Shown one piece after another: positions 15,886 to 25,023 of a stretch of DNA of 38,940 bases. The stretch is taken from positions 1 through 38,940 of the forward strand of contig CADAJV010000014.1 of assembly GCA_902788275.1 (NCBI GenBank), given 5' to 3'. The notes below the pieces were generated by a model. That model made no database searches, was not told the origin of the DNA, and saw nothing but the letters and a program-made list of their open reading frames with translations. This DNA comes from an uncultured Bacteroidales bacterium (GTDB taxonomy: Bacteria > Bacteroidota > Bacteroidia > Bacteroidales > Bacteroidaceae). The translations under genes were made by a program, and so were the position numbers. The first letter of the stretch is position 1, and each line of letters starts with the position of its first letter.

Positions 15886-18800
15886 ATGAAGGATATAAAG
15901 AATATAACCTATATCAGCGCGGGAGCCGGCAGCGGCAAGACCTATAGGCTGACCAACATCCTGGCAGACCTTATATCAAAAGACAAGGATGACCCTGAGC
16001 ACATTGAGCCGGAACAGGTGATACTGACCACCTTTACGGTAAAGGCAGCCGGCGAGTTTAGGGAGAAAGCCAAGAGCGAACTGTATAAGCGAGGCAAATA
16101 TGACGAGGCGTCGAGGCTGGACAATGCCCTGATGGGCACCATACATAGCGTGGCGTCTGCCTTGATACGGAAATACTGGTACGCCATAGGCCTGTCGCCA
16201 AAGCAGGGCGTTATGGATGACAACGCCAAGGATGTGTATGTCAACCAAAGTATTGCCAACATTCCGAAGGACGATGACCTGCGGTTGTTTGCCAAATTCC
16301 GCAAGATATTCAATGTGGTGGATAGGGATAGTAAGTCCAAGCCTGATGAGAATTTCTGGAAAGACCACCTCAAGAGTATCATTGAGAAAGGCATCAGTTT
16401 TGATATTGCAGATTATAGTAAAAGCGAGGAAGAGTCGCTGGAGATACTGAAAGGACTGTGTGACGGGTCAGATTTCAGTATGGATTACGAAAGCCGTGAT
16501 AAAGTCCTGAATGATTTGCGCAGCCTGGTGGTGGAGGGATGTAGGGAATCCGGTAGTAAAACCAACACGCTCAAGGCTATTGAGAATCTACGGAAGAACG
16601 GCGACAGCAAGGAAGATATTGAGTGGATTATAGATTTTGGAAAGATTATGAGCGAAGCCCCTGCTATTAGGGGAACCGCAGACAGTGTGGACGAAGCCAA
16701 ACAGAAGGCGATAGACATCTGGCGCAGCCAGGAGGTGTATGACCTCCAGGAGGAGTACATCAAGACCATCTTCAGGCTTGCCAAGGAGTGGAATGAGCAA
16801 TATGCAGAATACAAGCGAAACAAGCACATCATGGACTACTGCGACATGGAGCACTATATGCATAAGCTGCTGCAGGACAATGAGGTGGCTGCCGAGATAG
16901 GGCGTACATATACCCACCTGTTTGTAGATGAATTTCAAGACTGTTCGCCCATCCAGGTAAAGATATTCATGGCATTGGCCAAAGTGGTAAAGAAGAGCTA
17001 CTGGGTGGGTGACAACAAACAGGCAATCTATGGATTTCGCGGCAGCGATACGCAGCTGACCAAGGCCGTGGCAGATGCGATTGGCAGGAAGGAGGGTAAG
17101 GACGGATGCCATACGGAGACCCTGGCAAAAAACTGGCGCAGTGTGCCGGCGCTGGTGGAAGCAAACAACAAGGCTTTCGTAAAGATATTCAGTCCTGTCT
17201 TTGGGGAAGAGACAAAGAAACAGGTTTCCCTGAAGTCGGCGATGGTGACTGATCAGGCGGAGTTTAAGGTGGAGCTGAAGGACAGGGCAAAGAACCCCTT
17301 GCGCTACCTGAACGCAGAAGGAGATAAAGCCAAAGACCTTGCCCAGTATATCAAGAATGTCATCGAGCAGGAGGGTGTCAAGCTGTCGGATATTGCCGTT
17401 CTGGGCTCAACACGCGATCACCTTGACAGAGTGCAGGCGGCATTGAAGGAAATTGGTATAGACTGCGACCGCGAGACCGACCTGAATAAGGACAGTAGGG
17501 CGTGCCAGCTGATGATGGCGCTGACCACGCTGACCGTGAATCCGCAGGATGACCTGGCCAAGGCATCAATTGCCTATCTGACAGAGGACAATATGGATGC
17601 TGGAAAGATCATTGACTCTAAGCTGGAGTATAACGATACGCCCAAAGAGGAGCGCAAGCCTTGGCTCGGCGAGACGGAGATGGTGAAAAGGGTTGACGCC
17701 TTGCGGCCGTTTGTGATGTATCAGGGCATAGGCGCCCTGATGGAGACACTGGCGGTGGAGCTGGATGTGAAGAACATAATGGAGCGTTGGGATATGCCTA
17801 TTGAGCAATGTATGACAGACGTGAAGACTCTGATTGCGTTTGCCAAGCAGTATGAGGAGCGCAGCAGTGAGCTGGCTCAGCCTGCCACTCCGTCAGGCTT
17901 TGCCGCATTTCTCAGTGAGAATGAAGTGAAGCTGCCTATTAGCGGCAACGGTGTGCAGCTGCTGACCTATCATGGCTCGAAAGGCCTGGAATGGAAGTAT
18001 GTGTTTGTGCTGATGGACTGGACAAAGGATGACCAGAAAATTCTCTCTCGCGAATTCTATGGAGTCCATCATTTCCACCCGGAACAGCCATCGGCTGACA
18101 ACCTCTATCCGGAAATGAGCATAAGGCTGCTGCCTTGGATATTTGGTACATTGAGGAATGTGCCTGACAGTATTGGCCAGCTTTTGTTTCCTTCTGACAG
18201 ATATGCCACTCTGGAGAAGCATTGCAAGGAGGAAAAAGCACGACTGCTTTATGTGGGTATGACACGTGCTGCAGAGGTGCTGGTGATTGTGCCTTGGTTT
18301 GCAAAGAAGGAACTGGATTGGTTCAAGCATCTGGGACTGCAGGGCGCCGACAAGACCAATGATAATGGCGATGTGCTGGGAATAGGGGTGAATTTTGAAA
18401 TTGTTGAGGCTCAATATCCACAAGAGGAAGAAGACAACGCTGCCGTTGAGCCCGGGCCGAAGCAGTGCCGAATGCTCGACTATCATTCTGACACTCCATC
18501 AGACGCCGAATGGCTTACTGTTGCTCCCAGCGGAGTGGAGGGCAGGGCTGACAAGGTGGATGTGGTCTATCGCAGTGAAGAGTATATCAAGATAAATTCC
18601 GGCAAGCTGCATGGACATGAGTATTCGGAAGTGGGCGACTGCATACATGATGTGTTTGCTGCCATAGAGCACCTTGAGCAGCAGGAGGTGGAGCAACTGA
18701 TTCGCTCTCACGACATGGGCGAGGTGATACCGAATGCCGGTGAGGTGATCCGCGCATGGAACAACCTCCAGGGATTCCTGAAAAAGAATTACGGGGAGCC

Positions 18801-19101
18801 TACGGCCGTCTATCATGAGCGACCCTTCCGTCAGCTGCAGGAGAATGGCACTATGGTGGTAGGCAGCATTGACTATGTCTATCGCACCCAAAAGGGAAGC
18901 ATACTGATTGACTTCAAGACTTTCCCCCAGGTGCAGGCCGTTACAGATCCTACCTCCAAGCATTACGCGGGTAATTATGCCGGTCAGCTCAACGCCTATG
19001 CCACTGCCCTCGAGGGGGCCGGTGAGAATGTGGTTAAGCGGCTCATATACTATCCGGTAAGCGGCATAGTATGCGAGATAGGTAAGGTGCTGCTTGCTTG
19101 A
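15886..19101 (+). CDS. AddA-like UvrD-family helicase-nuclease
   Basis: A 1071-residue SF1A helicase fused to a nuclease. Walker A SAGAGSGKT is at 11-19, motif Ia LTTFTVKAAGEFREK near 48, Walker B FVDEFQD at 346-352, motif III GDNKQAIYGFRGSD near 380, motif V YHGSKGLEW at 695-703 and motif VI YVGMTRA at 789-795. The C-terminal RecB nuclease keeps GSID (993-996), IDFK (1008-1011) and a downstream QLNAYATAL. Both helicase and nuclease are predicted active. It is co-transcribed with the AddB-like gene, forming a two-nuclease, one-helicase complex like AddAB. The HAD gene starts at its stop codon. Confidence 0.93.
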   Translation: MKDIKNITYISAGAGSGKTYRLTNILADLISKDKDDPEHIEPEQVILTTFTVKAAGEFREKAKSELYKRGKYDEASRLDNALMGTIHSVASALIRKYWYAIGLSPKQGVMDDNAKDVYVNQSIANIPKDDDLRLFAKFRKIFNVVDRDSKSKPDENFWKDHLKSIIEKGISFDIADYSKSEEESLEILKGLCDGSDFSMDYESRDKVLNDLRSLVVEGCRESGSKTNTLKAIENLRKNGDSKEDIEWIIDFGKIMSEAPAIRGTADSVDEAKQKAIDIWRSQEVYDLQEEYIKTIFRLAKEWNEQYAEYKRNKHIMDYCDMEHYMHKLLQDNEVAAEIGRTYTHLFVDEFQDCSPIQVKIFMALAKVVKKSYWVGDNKQAIYGFRGSDTQLTKAVADAIGRKEGKDGCHTETLAKNWRSVPALVEANNKAFVKIFSPVFGEETKKQVSLKSAMVTDQAEFKVELKDRAKNPLRYLNAEGDKAKDLAQYIKNVIEQEGVKLSDIAVLGSTRDHLDRVQAALKEIGIDCDRETDLNKDSRACQLMMALTTLTVNPQDDLAKASIAYLTEDNMDAGKIIDSKLEYNDTPKEERKPWLGETEMVKRVDALRPFVMYQGIGALMETLAVELDVKNIMERWDMPIEQCMTDVKTLIAFAKQYEERSSELAQPATPSGFAAFLSENEVKLPISGNGVQLLTYHGSKGLEWKYVFVLMDWTKDDQKILSREFYGVHHFHPEQPSADNLYPEMSIRLLPWIFGTLRNVPDSIGQLLFPSDRYATLEKHCKEEKARLLYVGMTRAAEVLVIVPWFAKKELDWFKHLGLQGADKTNDNGDVLGIGVNFEIVEAQYPQEEEDNAAVEPGPKQCRMLDYHSDTPSDAEWLTVAPSGVEGRADKVDVVYRSEEYIKINSGKLHGHEYSEVGDCIHDVFAAIEHLEQQEVEQLIRSHDMGEVIPNAGEVIRAWNNLQGFLKKNYGEPTAVYHERPFRQLQENGTMVVGSIDYVYRTQKGSILIDFKTFPQVQAVTDPTSKHYAGNYAGQLNAYATALEGAGENVVKRLIYYPVSGIVCEIGKVLLA

Positions 19102-19118
19102 TGGGACAGGAGGAGCAT

Positions 19119-19985
19119 ATGGAAACAAACAAGCGTATGGCAGACAGGAGAAATATTGATGTGGCGCTGGTGTATGATTTTGACGGGACTCTGGCTCCGG
19201 GAAATATGCAGGAGTTCGGCTTCGTACAGGCGATAGGTAAAGACCCTAAGGGGTTCTGGGAGAAGACGACAGAGCTGGCTGCCAAGAATGATGCCAACGG
19301 TATCCTCTGCTATATGTATCTGATGCTGCAAGAGGCAAAGGCTAACGGCATCTCATTGAGACGGGAGTCATTCCGGAGATTCGGAGCCATGATCCATCTG
19401 TTTGAGGGAGTGGAGCAGTGGTTTGCGCTGATCAACAGGTATGGCAAATCGAAGGGCATCAACATCAAGCATTATATCAACTCCTCGGGCCTGAGGGAGA
19501 TGATAGAAGGCACGACGATAGCAAAGAGGTTTGAGAATATCTATGCATGCTCGTTCCTTTACGATGTGGACGGCATAGCCTACTGGCCTGCCGTGGCGGT
19601 GGACTATACGACCAAGACGCAGTTTCTGTTCAAAATCAACAAGGGCATCAGGGAGATTAGCGACAACAAGAAGATCAACGAGTATGTGGCGGAAGGGGAC
19701 CGTCCCATACCCTTCGAGAGGATGATCTATTTTGGTGACGGCGAGACGGACATCCCCAGCATGAAGGTGGTGAAGGAACATGGCGGTCACTCCATAGCGG
19801 TGTATGGGGACGAGAAGAAGATGGCTACCGCCATGAAGCTCATCAACGAGGACCGCGTGAACTTTGTGTGCAAGGCGGACTATTCGAAGGGGAAGGAGAT
19901 ACACGCCGTGGTGATGCGTATCCTCGACAAGATACGCAGCGACTATGACTTCCAGCAGCTTCTGGTAACGCATCAGAAACGCTGA
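19119..19985 (+). CDS. HAD-superfamily phosphatase
   Basis: HAD hydrolase with motif I YDFDGTL (near residue 20), motif II in YINSSGL, the lysine of motif III in FLFKINKG and motif IV GDGETD. The long cap region between motifs I and II resembles the phosphoserine-phosphatase-like group. I choose the ATG at 19119 because ACAGGAGGAGC, a strong ribosome-binding site, precedes it; an ATG at 19101 that overlaps the helicase stop codon (TGATG) is the alternative. The substrate is unknown. In an operon with nuclease-helicase genes it may act on nucleotide or DNA-end phosphates, which is inference. Confidence 0.88.
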   Translation: METNKRMADRRNIDVALVYDFDGTLAPGNMQEFGFVQAIGKDPKGFWEKTTELAAKNDANGILCYMYLMLQEAKANGISLRRESFRRFGAMIHLFEGVEQWFALINRYGKSKGINIKHYINSSGLREMIEGTTIAKRFENIYACSFLYDVDGIAYWPAVAVDYTTKTQFLFKINKGIREISDNKKINEYVAEGDRPIPFERMIYFGDGETDIPSMKVVKEHGGHSIAVYGDEKKMATAMKLINEDRVNFVCKADYSKGKEIHAVVMRILDKIRSDYDFQQLLVTHQKR

Positions 19986-20025
19986 AAGAAATTATCAGAA
20001 ATTTATCAGAAATTCTGGTGATTCA

Positions 20026-20066
20026 GAACACGAATCACACGAATCATACGAATAATCTTAACGAAA
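20026..20066. repeat. intergenic CACGAATCACACGAAT repeat inside the operon
   Basis: The 93-nt gap between the HAD gene and the AlbA_2-WYL gene contains cacgaatcacacgaatcata and TAACGAAAAC, the same words as at 12540-12580. Confidence 0.6.
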
Positions 20067-20078
20067 ACCGAGAACAAG

Positions 20079-22946
20079 ATGAATACAAACAATAACAAAA
20101 CGCCACTATGGCTGGAGCTGAAGACTCAGTACATTGACGACAACTTTGAGAAGCTGCTGGAGTATCTCAAGGATAACGCGGACAAGAAAAAGGAGGACAC
20201 CTTCTACACGGAGACGATTGAGCTGCTGAAGGAGAGGGTGGAAAATCTGATTGAGTTGCTGACCTCGCAGCAGCTGTTTGACGACGAGATTCCGCGCGAA
20301 CAGAATATCTTTAACGCGAAGATTCTGATGGCGTATATCTTGTCAGACAGGAAGAGCGAACTGGCCAAGCTGGCTCATGTCACGCTGATGTATGTGCTCA
20401 GGGAGCTGACCCCCAAGTACTCGGAGTTGCTCATCAAGACTGCGATGGGCATACTGACACATGAGGAGGTGCTGAGCGTGGGTTTCGGATGGGCCGACGT
20501 GGACAAGGTGAGCACAGAACTGTTCGCGAACAACGTCTGCAACTTCATCAAATATGGTAAGGAGCTCCAGACTCCTCTCATCTACACGGGCAAGGGCACT
20601 GCACTGCTGACGGGCGGAGGCCTGCAGCTGATGGCCGACAAGGGGAAGGACATCCTTAAGAAGGCGAGCGCCGAGGCTGACTCGCTGGACACGGGGATAG
20701 GCATACGCCTGAAGGTGAGCTCGTCCGACAAACTGAAGAAGGCCGAAGAGAACGACCTGGACAAGATAAACAGCCACGTCATTGAGTTTCTGCAGAAATG
20801 CCAGGGTAGCCAGCCTGAGCAGAAAAAGATGGTCCGTAGATACTACGATGACTCGAAGGTTGTAGTGAGAATCACAAATATCAACTACAGGGGCGTGGTG
20901 ACGGTGGAAACAACGGACGAGAATTACGAGAAGATTACAGGCACTCTGCAATATAATTTCAAGAGCTTTCTATACTATTACCCAGAACAGCTCTGCCAAT
21001 ACTTCGAGGTGGGTGACCTGTTGCCTGCCACGGTGGTGAATGCCCTGGATGGTGTGTTTTGCATAGAGGACCAGATAAGGAGTTTCTTTATTGATGAGGC
21101 AAGGGATTACGAACAAGAGGATAATCTTTTCAGGGCTGTGCTGATTGACGATAATCCCAAGTATTATGGATGGATGACGGAGATTGGTGTGCCGATGTTT
21201 ACTGGGAAAATTGGAGGGCTTGTCAAGGGTGACTTTGTGCGCCTGTCTATAACGAGCTATGGCAACGGCAGACAATATGGCAAGATATATGCAGAGTTTG
21301 TTGATTACGAGGACGCCGAGTTTGATGAGAAGGAGGCACGGCGCGAGTGCATGAGGGCTTTTGCCACTATGACTGAGTCGCCTGCTGAGGGCTCTGCCAA
21401 GGCCAACGGGGCTACGACAGCGACGCTGAACCCCGCGGTGTTGATGCTGCTCATCAGGTTTATCTACAGGCACCAGAAGACGGTGCTGAAGCCGTCGGAT
21501 AAGTTCAAACTGCTTGCCAACGCTACCGTGATGGCCACTATCATCGACGAGCCCGTAACGGTGTCATACCTGAGATTTGCCGCCACTTACCTGCGGGCTC
21601 TCGTGAGGTTTGCCTGCGACGAGGACATCAGTGAGATAAGCCTGCAGCCTGACGATGAATATAAGGGTGCCACATCCACGCTGATACGACTGTCGGTGGT
21701 GCAGCTGCTCAAGGAGTTTGGTAAGAAAGAGGACTCTAGCACGCTGGACAACGCCATCAGCTATTTCCAGGAGGAGATACCTCTTTTGGCAAAGATAGCA
21801 CGACTGATTTTGGCCGCCAACATGATGCAGGGCTCGCTGTCTGGCTCGTCGCTCAATGTAATTAAACGTGAGATTGTCAAGACTCTGTCGCTGGAGACAG
21901 AGAACGAGACAGACCTGGAGGCTGACGGAAGGACTTACCTCGGCGTGGAGAGCGGTAGCCAGGAGTTTAAGACGTCGATTGTGTATCCACCCGAACACAA
22001 TATGCAGCCCGACGAGAACACCCAGACACGGAACGTGATGAGGGGGATATGCGCCTTCCTCAACTCGGATATGGGAGGCACCCTGTATCTGGGCGTGAAC
22101 GACATGGGCTATGTGACGGGCGTGGACAACGATATGCGTTACCTTAAGCATGGCAATCTGGACTCATATATGCGTTATGTGCAGGACAGGGCTATCAAAT
22201 GCTTTGGCATTGATGCCATTAAGTATGTCACCATAGAGCCAATGTGTGACGAAAGGGTGGTGGCCATCCGCGTCAAGCCGCATCCCTATAGGATAGTGGA
22301 ACTGGACGGGGAGGCTTACATAAGGATCAATGCGGAGTCGAGGCTGATGCCCGACAATATGAAGGGCGAGATTATTGACCAGAAGATGCTCAGAAATAAG
22401 GATAAGGCTGCCGCAATCTCGTTGTTGCAGCATGCCTGCACCAACAAGAAGAAGGCTGTGTTGCACGGATATGCCTCGTCGCACGGCGGGGTGATTGCCG
22501 ACCGAAATGTGGAGCCGTACGAGATATGTCCGGAGGATGACCTTGCTATCTGTTATGATCTGGACAAGGAGAGGTGTGTGGTGTTCAACCTGAACCGCAT
22601 CAACTACGTGGAGGTGCTGGACGAGGGCTGGAAGAACGCCGCTAAGCACGAGGATATCAAGGTGGACGTGTTCCACATGACGGGGGAGAAGGCTTATCCC
22701 ATCTCGCTGCAGCTGGACTTGTTTGCCAGAAATCTGCTGGTAGAGGAGTTTCCGAGGGCGGAGAAATTTCTGTCTGCGGACAAGAAGGACAACAATGTGT
22801 GGTATTTCAACACCGAGGTGCATGACATGAAGGGCGTCGGGCGCTTCTACATCGGATTGGCGGCGCACATCAAGATCCTGGATGCCCCGGAACTGGAGAA
22901 ATACGTGAAGGACTATTGCACTGAAATCCTAAAACAGACTAATTGA
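20079..22946 (+). CDS. large AlbA_2 (Schlafen-like) and WYL domain protein
   Basis: A 955-residue protein. Residues 1-230 are helical. Residues about 258-420 are beta-rich and may be an OB/S1-like pair. Residues about 628-755 are an AlbA_2 (Schlafen AlbA_2) domain: QEFKTS, then NVMRGICAFLNSDMGGTLYLGVND and an AYIRINAESRLMP ending. Residues about 785-855 fit a WYL domain (YASSHGGVIADRNVEPYEI, then VVFNLNRINYVEVL), and the end fits the WCX extension that follows WYL in regulators. WYL domains sense nucleic acid or nucleotide ligands and are frequent in defence regulators. There is no obvious N-terminal helix-turn-helix, so DNA or RNA binding would come from AlbA_2. It is a candidate regulator of the shared promoter element; it could equally be an effector. 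Confidence 0.85.
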   Translation: MNTNNNKTPLWLELKTQYIDDNFEKLLEYLKDNADKKKEDTFYTETIELLKERVENLIELLTSQQLFDDEIPREQNIFNAKILMAYILSDRKSELAKLAHVTLMYVLRELTPKYSELLIKTAMGILTHEEVLSVGFGWADVDKVSTELFANNVCNFIKYGKELQTPLIYTGKGTALLTGGGLQLMADKGKDILKKASAEADSLDTGIGIRLKVSSSDKLKKAEENDLDKINSHVIEFLQKCQGSQPEQKKMVRRYYDDSKVVVRITNINYRGVVTVETTDENYEKITGTLQYNFKSFLYYYPEQLCQYFEVGDLLPATVVNALDGVFCIEDQIRSFFIDEARDYEQEDNLFRAVLIDDNPKYYGWMTEIGVPMFTGKIGGLVKGDFVRLSITSYGNGRQYGKIYAEFVDYEDAEFDEKEARRECMRAFATMTESPAEGSAKANGATTATLNPAVLMLLIRFIYRHQKTVLKPSDKFKLLANATVMATIIDEPVTVSYLRFAATYLRALVRFACDEDISEISLQPDDEYKGATSTLIRLSVVQLLKEFGKKEDSSTLDNAISYFQEEIPLLAKIARLILAANMMQGSLSGSSLNVIKREIVKTLSLETENETDLEADGRTYLGVESGSQEFKTSIVYPPEHNMQPDENTQTRNVMRGICAFLNSDMGGTLYLGVNDMGYVTGVDNDMRYLKHGNLDSYMRYVQDRAIKCFGIDAIKYVTIEPMCDERVVAIRVKPHPYRIVELDGEAYIRINAESRLMPDNMKGEIIDQKMLRNKDKAAAISLLQHACTNKKKAVLHGYASSHGGVIADRNVEPYEICPEDDLAICYDLDKERCVVFNLNRINYVEVLDEGWKNAAKHEDIKVDVFHMTGEKAYPISLQLDLFARNLLVEEFPRAEKFLSADKKDNNVWYFNTEVHDMKGVGRFYIGLAAHIKILDAPELEKYVKDYCTEILKQTN

Positions 22947-22947
22947 C

Positions 22948-23166
22948 ATGAAGAAGCAAGGGCGGAAAAAGACTGAGCTCTTTGATGAAGAGGAAGAGCT
23001 GCGCGAGCAGAGGGAGGCTGTGATTGAAGAGGCGCTGTATCGCACGCCGTGCTGCACGAACTGCGGGTCTAGCAACACGATGGGCGACGAGGACGGATAC
23101 ATCACATGCTCTGACTGCGGATGGGGGTGGAACCTGCTGGAGGACTATGGACTGCTTGAAAGTTGA
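22948..23166 (+). CDS. small zinc-ribbon protein (72 aa)
   Basis: The start codon lies one base after the AlbA_2-WYL stop codon, so translation is coupled. The first 30 residues form a charged helix (EEEEELREQREAVIEEAL-like), followed by a zinc ribbon with CTNC near residues 36-39 and CSDC near 54-57, ending WGWNLLEDYG. No enzyme activity is expected; it may be an adaptor or nucleic-acid-binding accessory of the operon. It is the last gene before a long spacer. Confidence 0.8.
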   Translation: MKKQGRKKTELFDEEEELREQREAVIEEALYRTPCCTNCGSSNTMGDEDGYITCSDCGWGWNLLEDYGLLES

Positions 23167-23992
23167 CATTTTTAAACCACGGATTATTCGGATAGAACGG
23201 ATTAATATAACGAAAACTTTTATTATTTGAAATTTGAAATATAGCCAAGCCCGGAGGAAGAACCAATAATCGTTATTGTTTGAAATTTGCCGCTTCGCTC
23301 TCGCAGCTCTTTTATGCCAGCCCGCGCCTGGCGCGACCACTGGCGAGCTGCTCGCGATGCCTGTGGCATTGAAATTTAGCCAAGCCAAGTTGTTTCACAA
23401 TTTGACGTTTTAGCCAAGCCCGGAGACTTTCAACTGTCAACCGTCAAAAGATTGAAAGATTGAAAAGTTGAAGAATGGAAAAAGCACTTAAATTCTTCAG
23501 TTCTTAAATTCTTCAATTCTTTGCTTGTGTGAGTTGCTGATAATGAGGTGGTTGCGGTTTGTTTGTCGCATGACTGTCTCGCGCGCGATTATATAAAATA
23601 AGAAAAAAAATGACATGACAAAGGGAAATTAAGAAAAGTTGCACTTTGGCAAGATCTTAACACTTTTTAAGACAGCTGAGCTTGCTTTTTTCGAATTTGC
23701 CGTGTAATTTTGCTCAACGATTTGCGAGTACCGGTCAGCAAAGCGCGGATAATTTTTTCTAGTTTAACACATTTTTGCCCTAAAATTTGCTTATGTCAAG
23801 AATTATTATTAATTTCGCGCCCCATTTTTTCGCAATCAGTGCAACTTTTAAAAACGTAAAAGCCGCAGAGAGTGTAGTTAACTTAAAGAGTATCAAGAGT
23901 TAGCCTTGAGCTACCCCAACCGAGCACATAATCGCCACGGTGGGAAAGAGATACGAATTAACGAGTATTAACCGATTAATTAAAAGAGGATT
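23167..23992. other. 826-nt spacer with repeats and a candidate promoter
   Basis: No gene seen. It contains the third copy of the ACCACGGATTATTCGGAT repeat (23174-23203), a word TAGCCAAGCCCGGAG twice (about 23242 and 23411), an AT-rich tract and a candidate promoter (23681-23712). The stretch 23713-23992 would be a long leader if that promoter drives the 223-residue protein gene. Confidence 0.6.
23681..23712 (+). promoter_or_regulatory. candidate promoter upstream of the 223-aa gene
   Basis: CTTG (23681-23684) and the perfect -7 box TAATTTTG (23705-23712) are 20 nt apart. The start codon is 281 nt downstream, so another promoter nearer the gene is possible. Confidence 0.45.
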
Positions 23993-24664
23993 ATGAAAAA
24001 TCTTTCTATTTTTTCTATTAAGGGTAGTGTGGAGTGCTCGATTGCTCTGACACCGTGTAAAGTAACCCGTAGCCTGGCCAAGAAGGAGCGCAGGGAAGTT
24101 GAGTCTGAAGGCTTCAAGAAGCTTCAGACACCCGTATGGACGGCAGAGCCGTATGTGCGCATTGAGAAGCAGAATATCAGGCGTCACCGTTATCACTACA
24201 ACAGGGCGTGGTGTATTGTGATCTGCGCCGGTGGTGAGGAGACGCCCATATACTTCGGTAGCAGGGCTGCGATATTGGTGTGTGTCGCCACGCTGCTTTG
24301 CCAGAAGGCTGGTAACCGCCTGTACAGGTCGGTCTTCAAGAGGCCTACGGGTAGGGTGGCTGACGAGCAGCTGCCTTGGCACGACGTGGTGTGGCTCAGG
24401 AGGTTGTATGACGTCTTGTTTCCTGACGCTGACGACCGCTTCTCCACATGGTACGGGAAGATGCAGCAGAACAGCTGCCACGAGATTAGTCAGGCCAAGT
24501 CGGTGTGCAACAGGCTGATAAGCGAGGCGCAGGGGCCGGAGGAGTGTGGCATCATGCTGGAAGGTAATGGCAACCAAAGGTATTATTGCACCAACCTGCT
24601 GCCTGAGAACATCGAGGTGTCCAGCGAGCTGCAGGACCTCATTCCCTTCGTGGAGGCGGCTTAA
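23993..24664 (+). CDS. hypothetical protein (223 aa)
   Basis: Unknown family. It starts ATGAAAAATCTTTC after AAAAGAGGA, a reasonable ribosome-binding site. The first 70 residues are basic and strand-rich. The middle has a hydrophobic helix in SRAAILVCVATLLCQKAG (about 90-107), then a WLRRLYDVLF helix. The end (ISQAKSVCNRLISEA, then a YYCTNLLPENI strand) looks like a small helix-plus-wing domain, so a DNA-binding regulator is possible. It stands alone between two large units of the island. Confidence 0.65.
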   Translation: MKNLSIFSIKGSVECSIALTPCKVTRSLAKKERREVESEGFKKLQTPVWTAEPYVRIEKQNIRRHRYHYNRAWCIVICAGGEETPIYFGSRAAILVCVATLLCQKAGNRLYRSVFKRPTGRVADEQLPWHDVVWLRRLYDVLFPDADDRFSTWYGKMQQNSCHEISQAKSVCNRLISEAQGPEECGIMLEGNGNQRYYCTNLLPENIEVSSELQDLIPFVEAA

Positions 24665-24892
24665 TGGCTTATTAGCTGAAAAGAAAACCGAGAAAGCGCT
24701 TGTCTGTGCTGCATGCTCTGCGAGCATTGTCCATAGGTGCAAGTTCAAGACCTGTTTAAGCGAGCTTAACTCAACCATGGGCAGCTTGCAGCTAAGCAGC
24801 ACAGTCAAGAGAAACCGAAATCACAGTTTAGGTTACGGTTTACCGTTTACTGGGCAGAGCGTCTTGAATCATGACTCCCGACTCAAAAAATA

Positions 24893-24935
24893 CGTATAAC
24901 GGATTTTATTATCTCGGATCATCGGCTTACTTTTG
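24893..24935 (+). promoter_or_regulatory. shared CGTATAACGGATTT promoter element, copy 3
   Basis: CGTATAACGGATTTT at 24893-24907 is followed by TACTTTTG (24928-24935), a perfect -7 box, again exactly 35 nt from the start of the element. The -33 position reads TTTT. The AAA+ ATPase start codon is 89 nt after the -7 box. Confidence 0.75.
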
Positions 24936-24948
24936 CCGCTGAAAAGAA

Positions 24949-24980
24949 CGACAGTTCCCTCTCTTACCGAGGGGCTGTCG
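24949..24980 (+). promoter_or_regulatory. leader hairpin before the AAA+ ATPase, possible attenuator
   Basis: CGACAG (24949-24954) pairs with CTGTCG (24975-24980), and CCCTC (24957-24961) pairs with GAGGG (24969-24973). A TTTTTG run follows about 10 nt later (24991-24996). It lies in the predicted leader transcribed from promoter copy 3. Confidence 0.55.
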
Positions 24981-25023
24981 CATGGGACTGTTTTTGTTAG
25001 TATAATCTTTAAATTTATTATTT

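Larger units (their letters stand above)
24665..25023. other. 359-nt spacer holding promoter copy 3 and a leader hairpin
   Basis: No gene seen. It holds an inverted trace of the RGTAAAC repeat (24837-24852), the third shared promoter element (24893-24935) and a leader hairpin (24949-24980) before the AAA+ ATPase gene. Confidence 0.65.

Noticed and set aside
22939-23388. Minus-strand frame over the zinc-ribbon gene
   Set aside because: It overlaps a cysteine-patterned real gene and runs through an intergenic repeat; no domain is visible.
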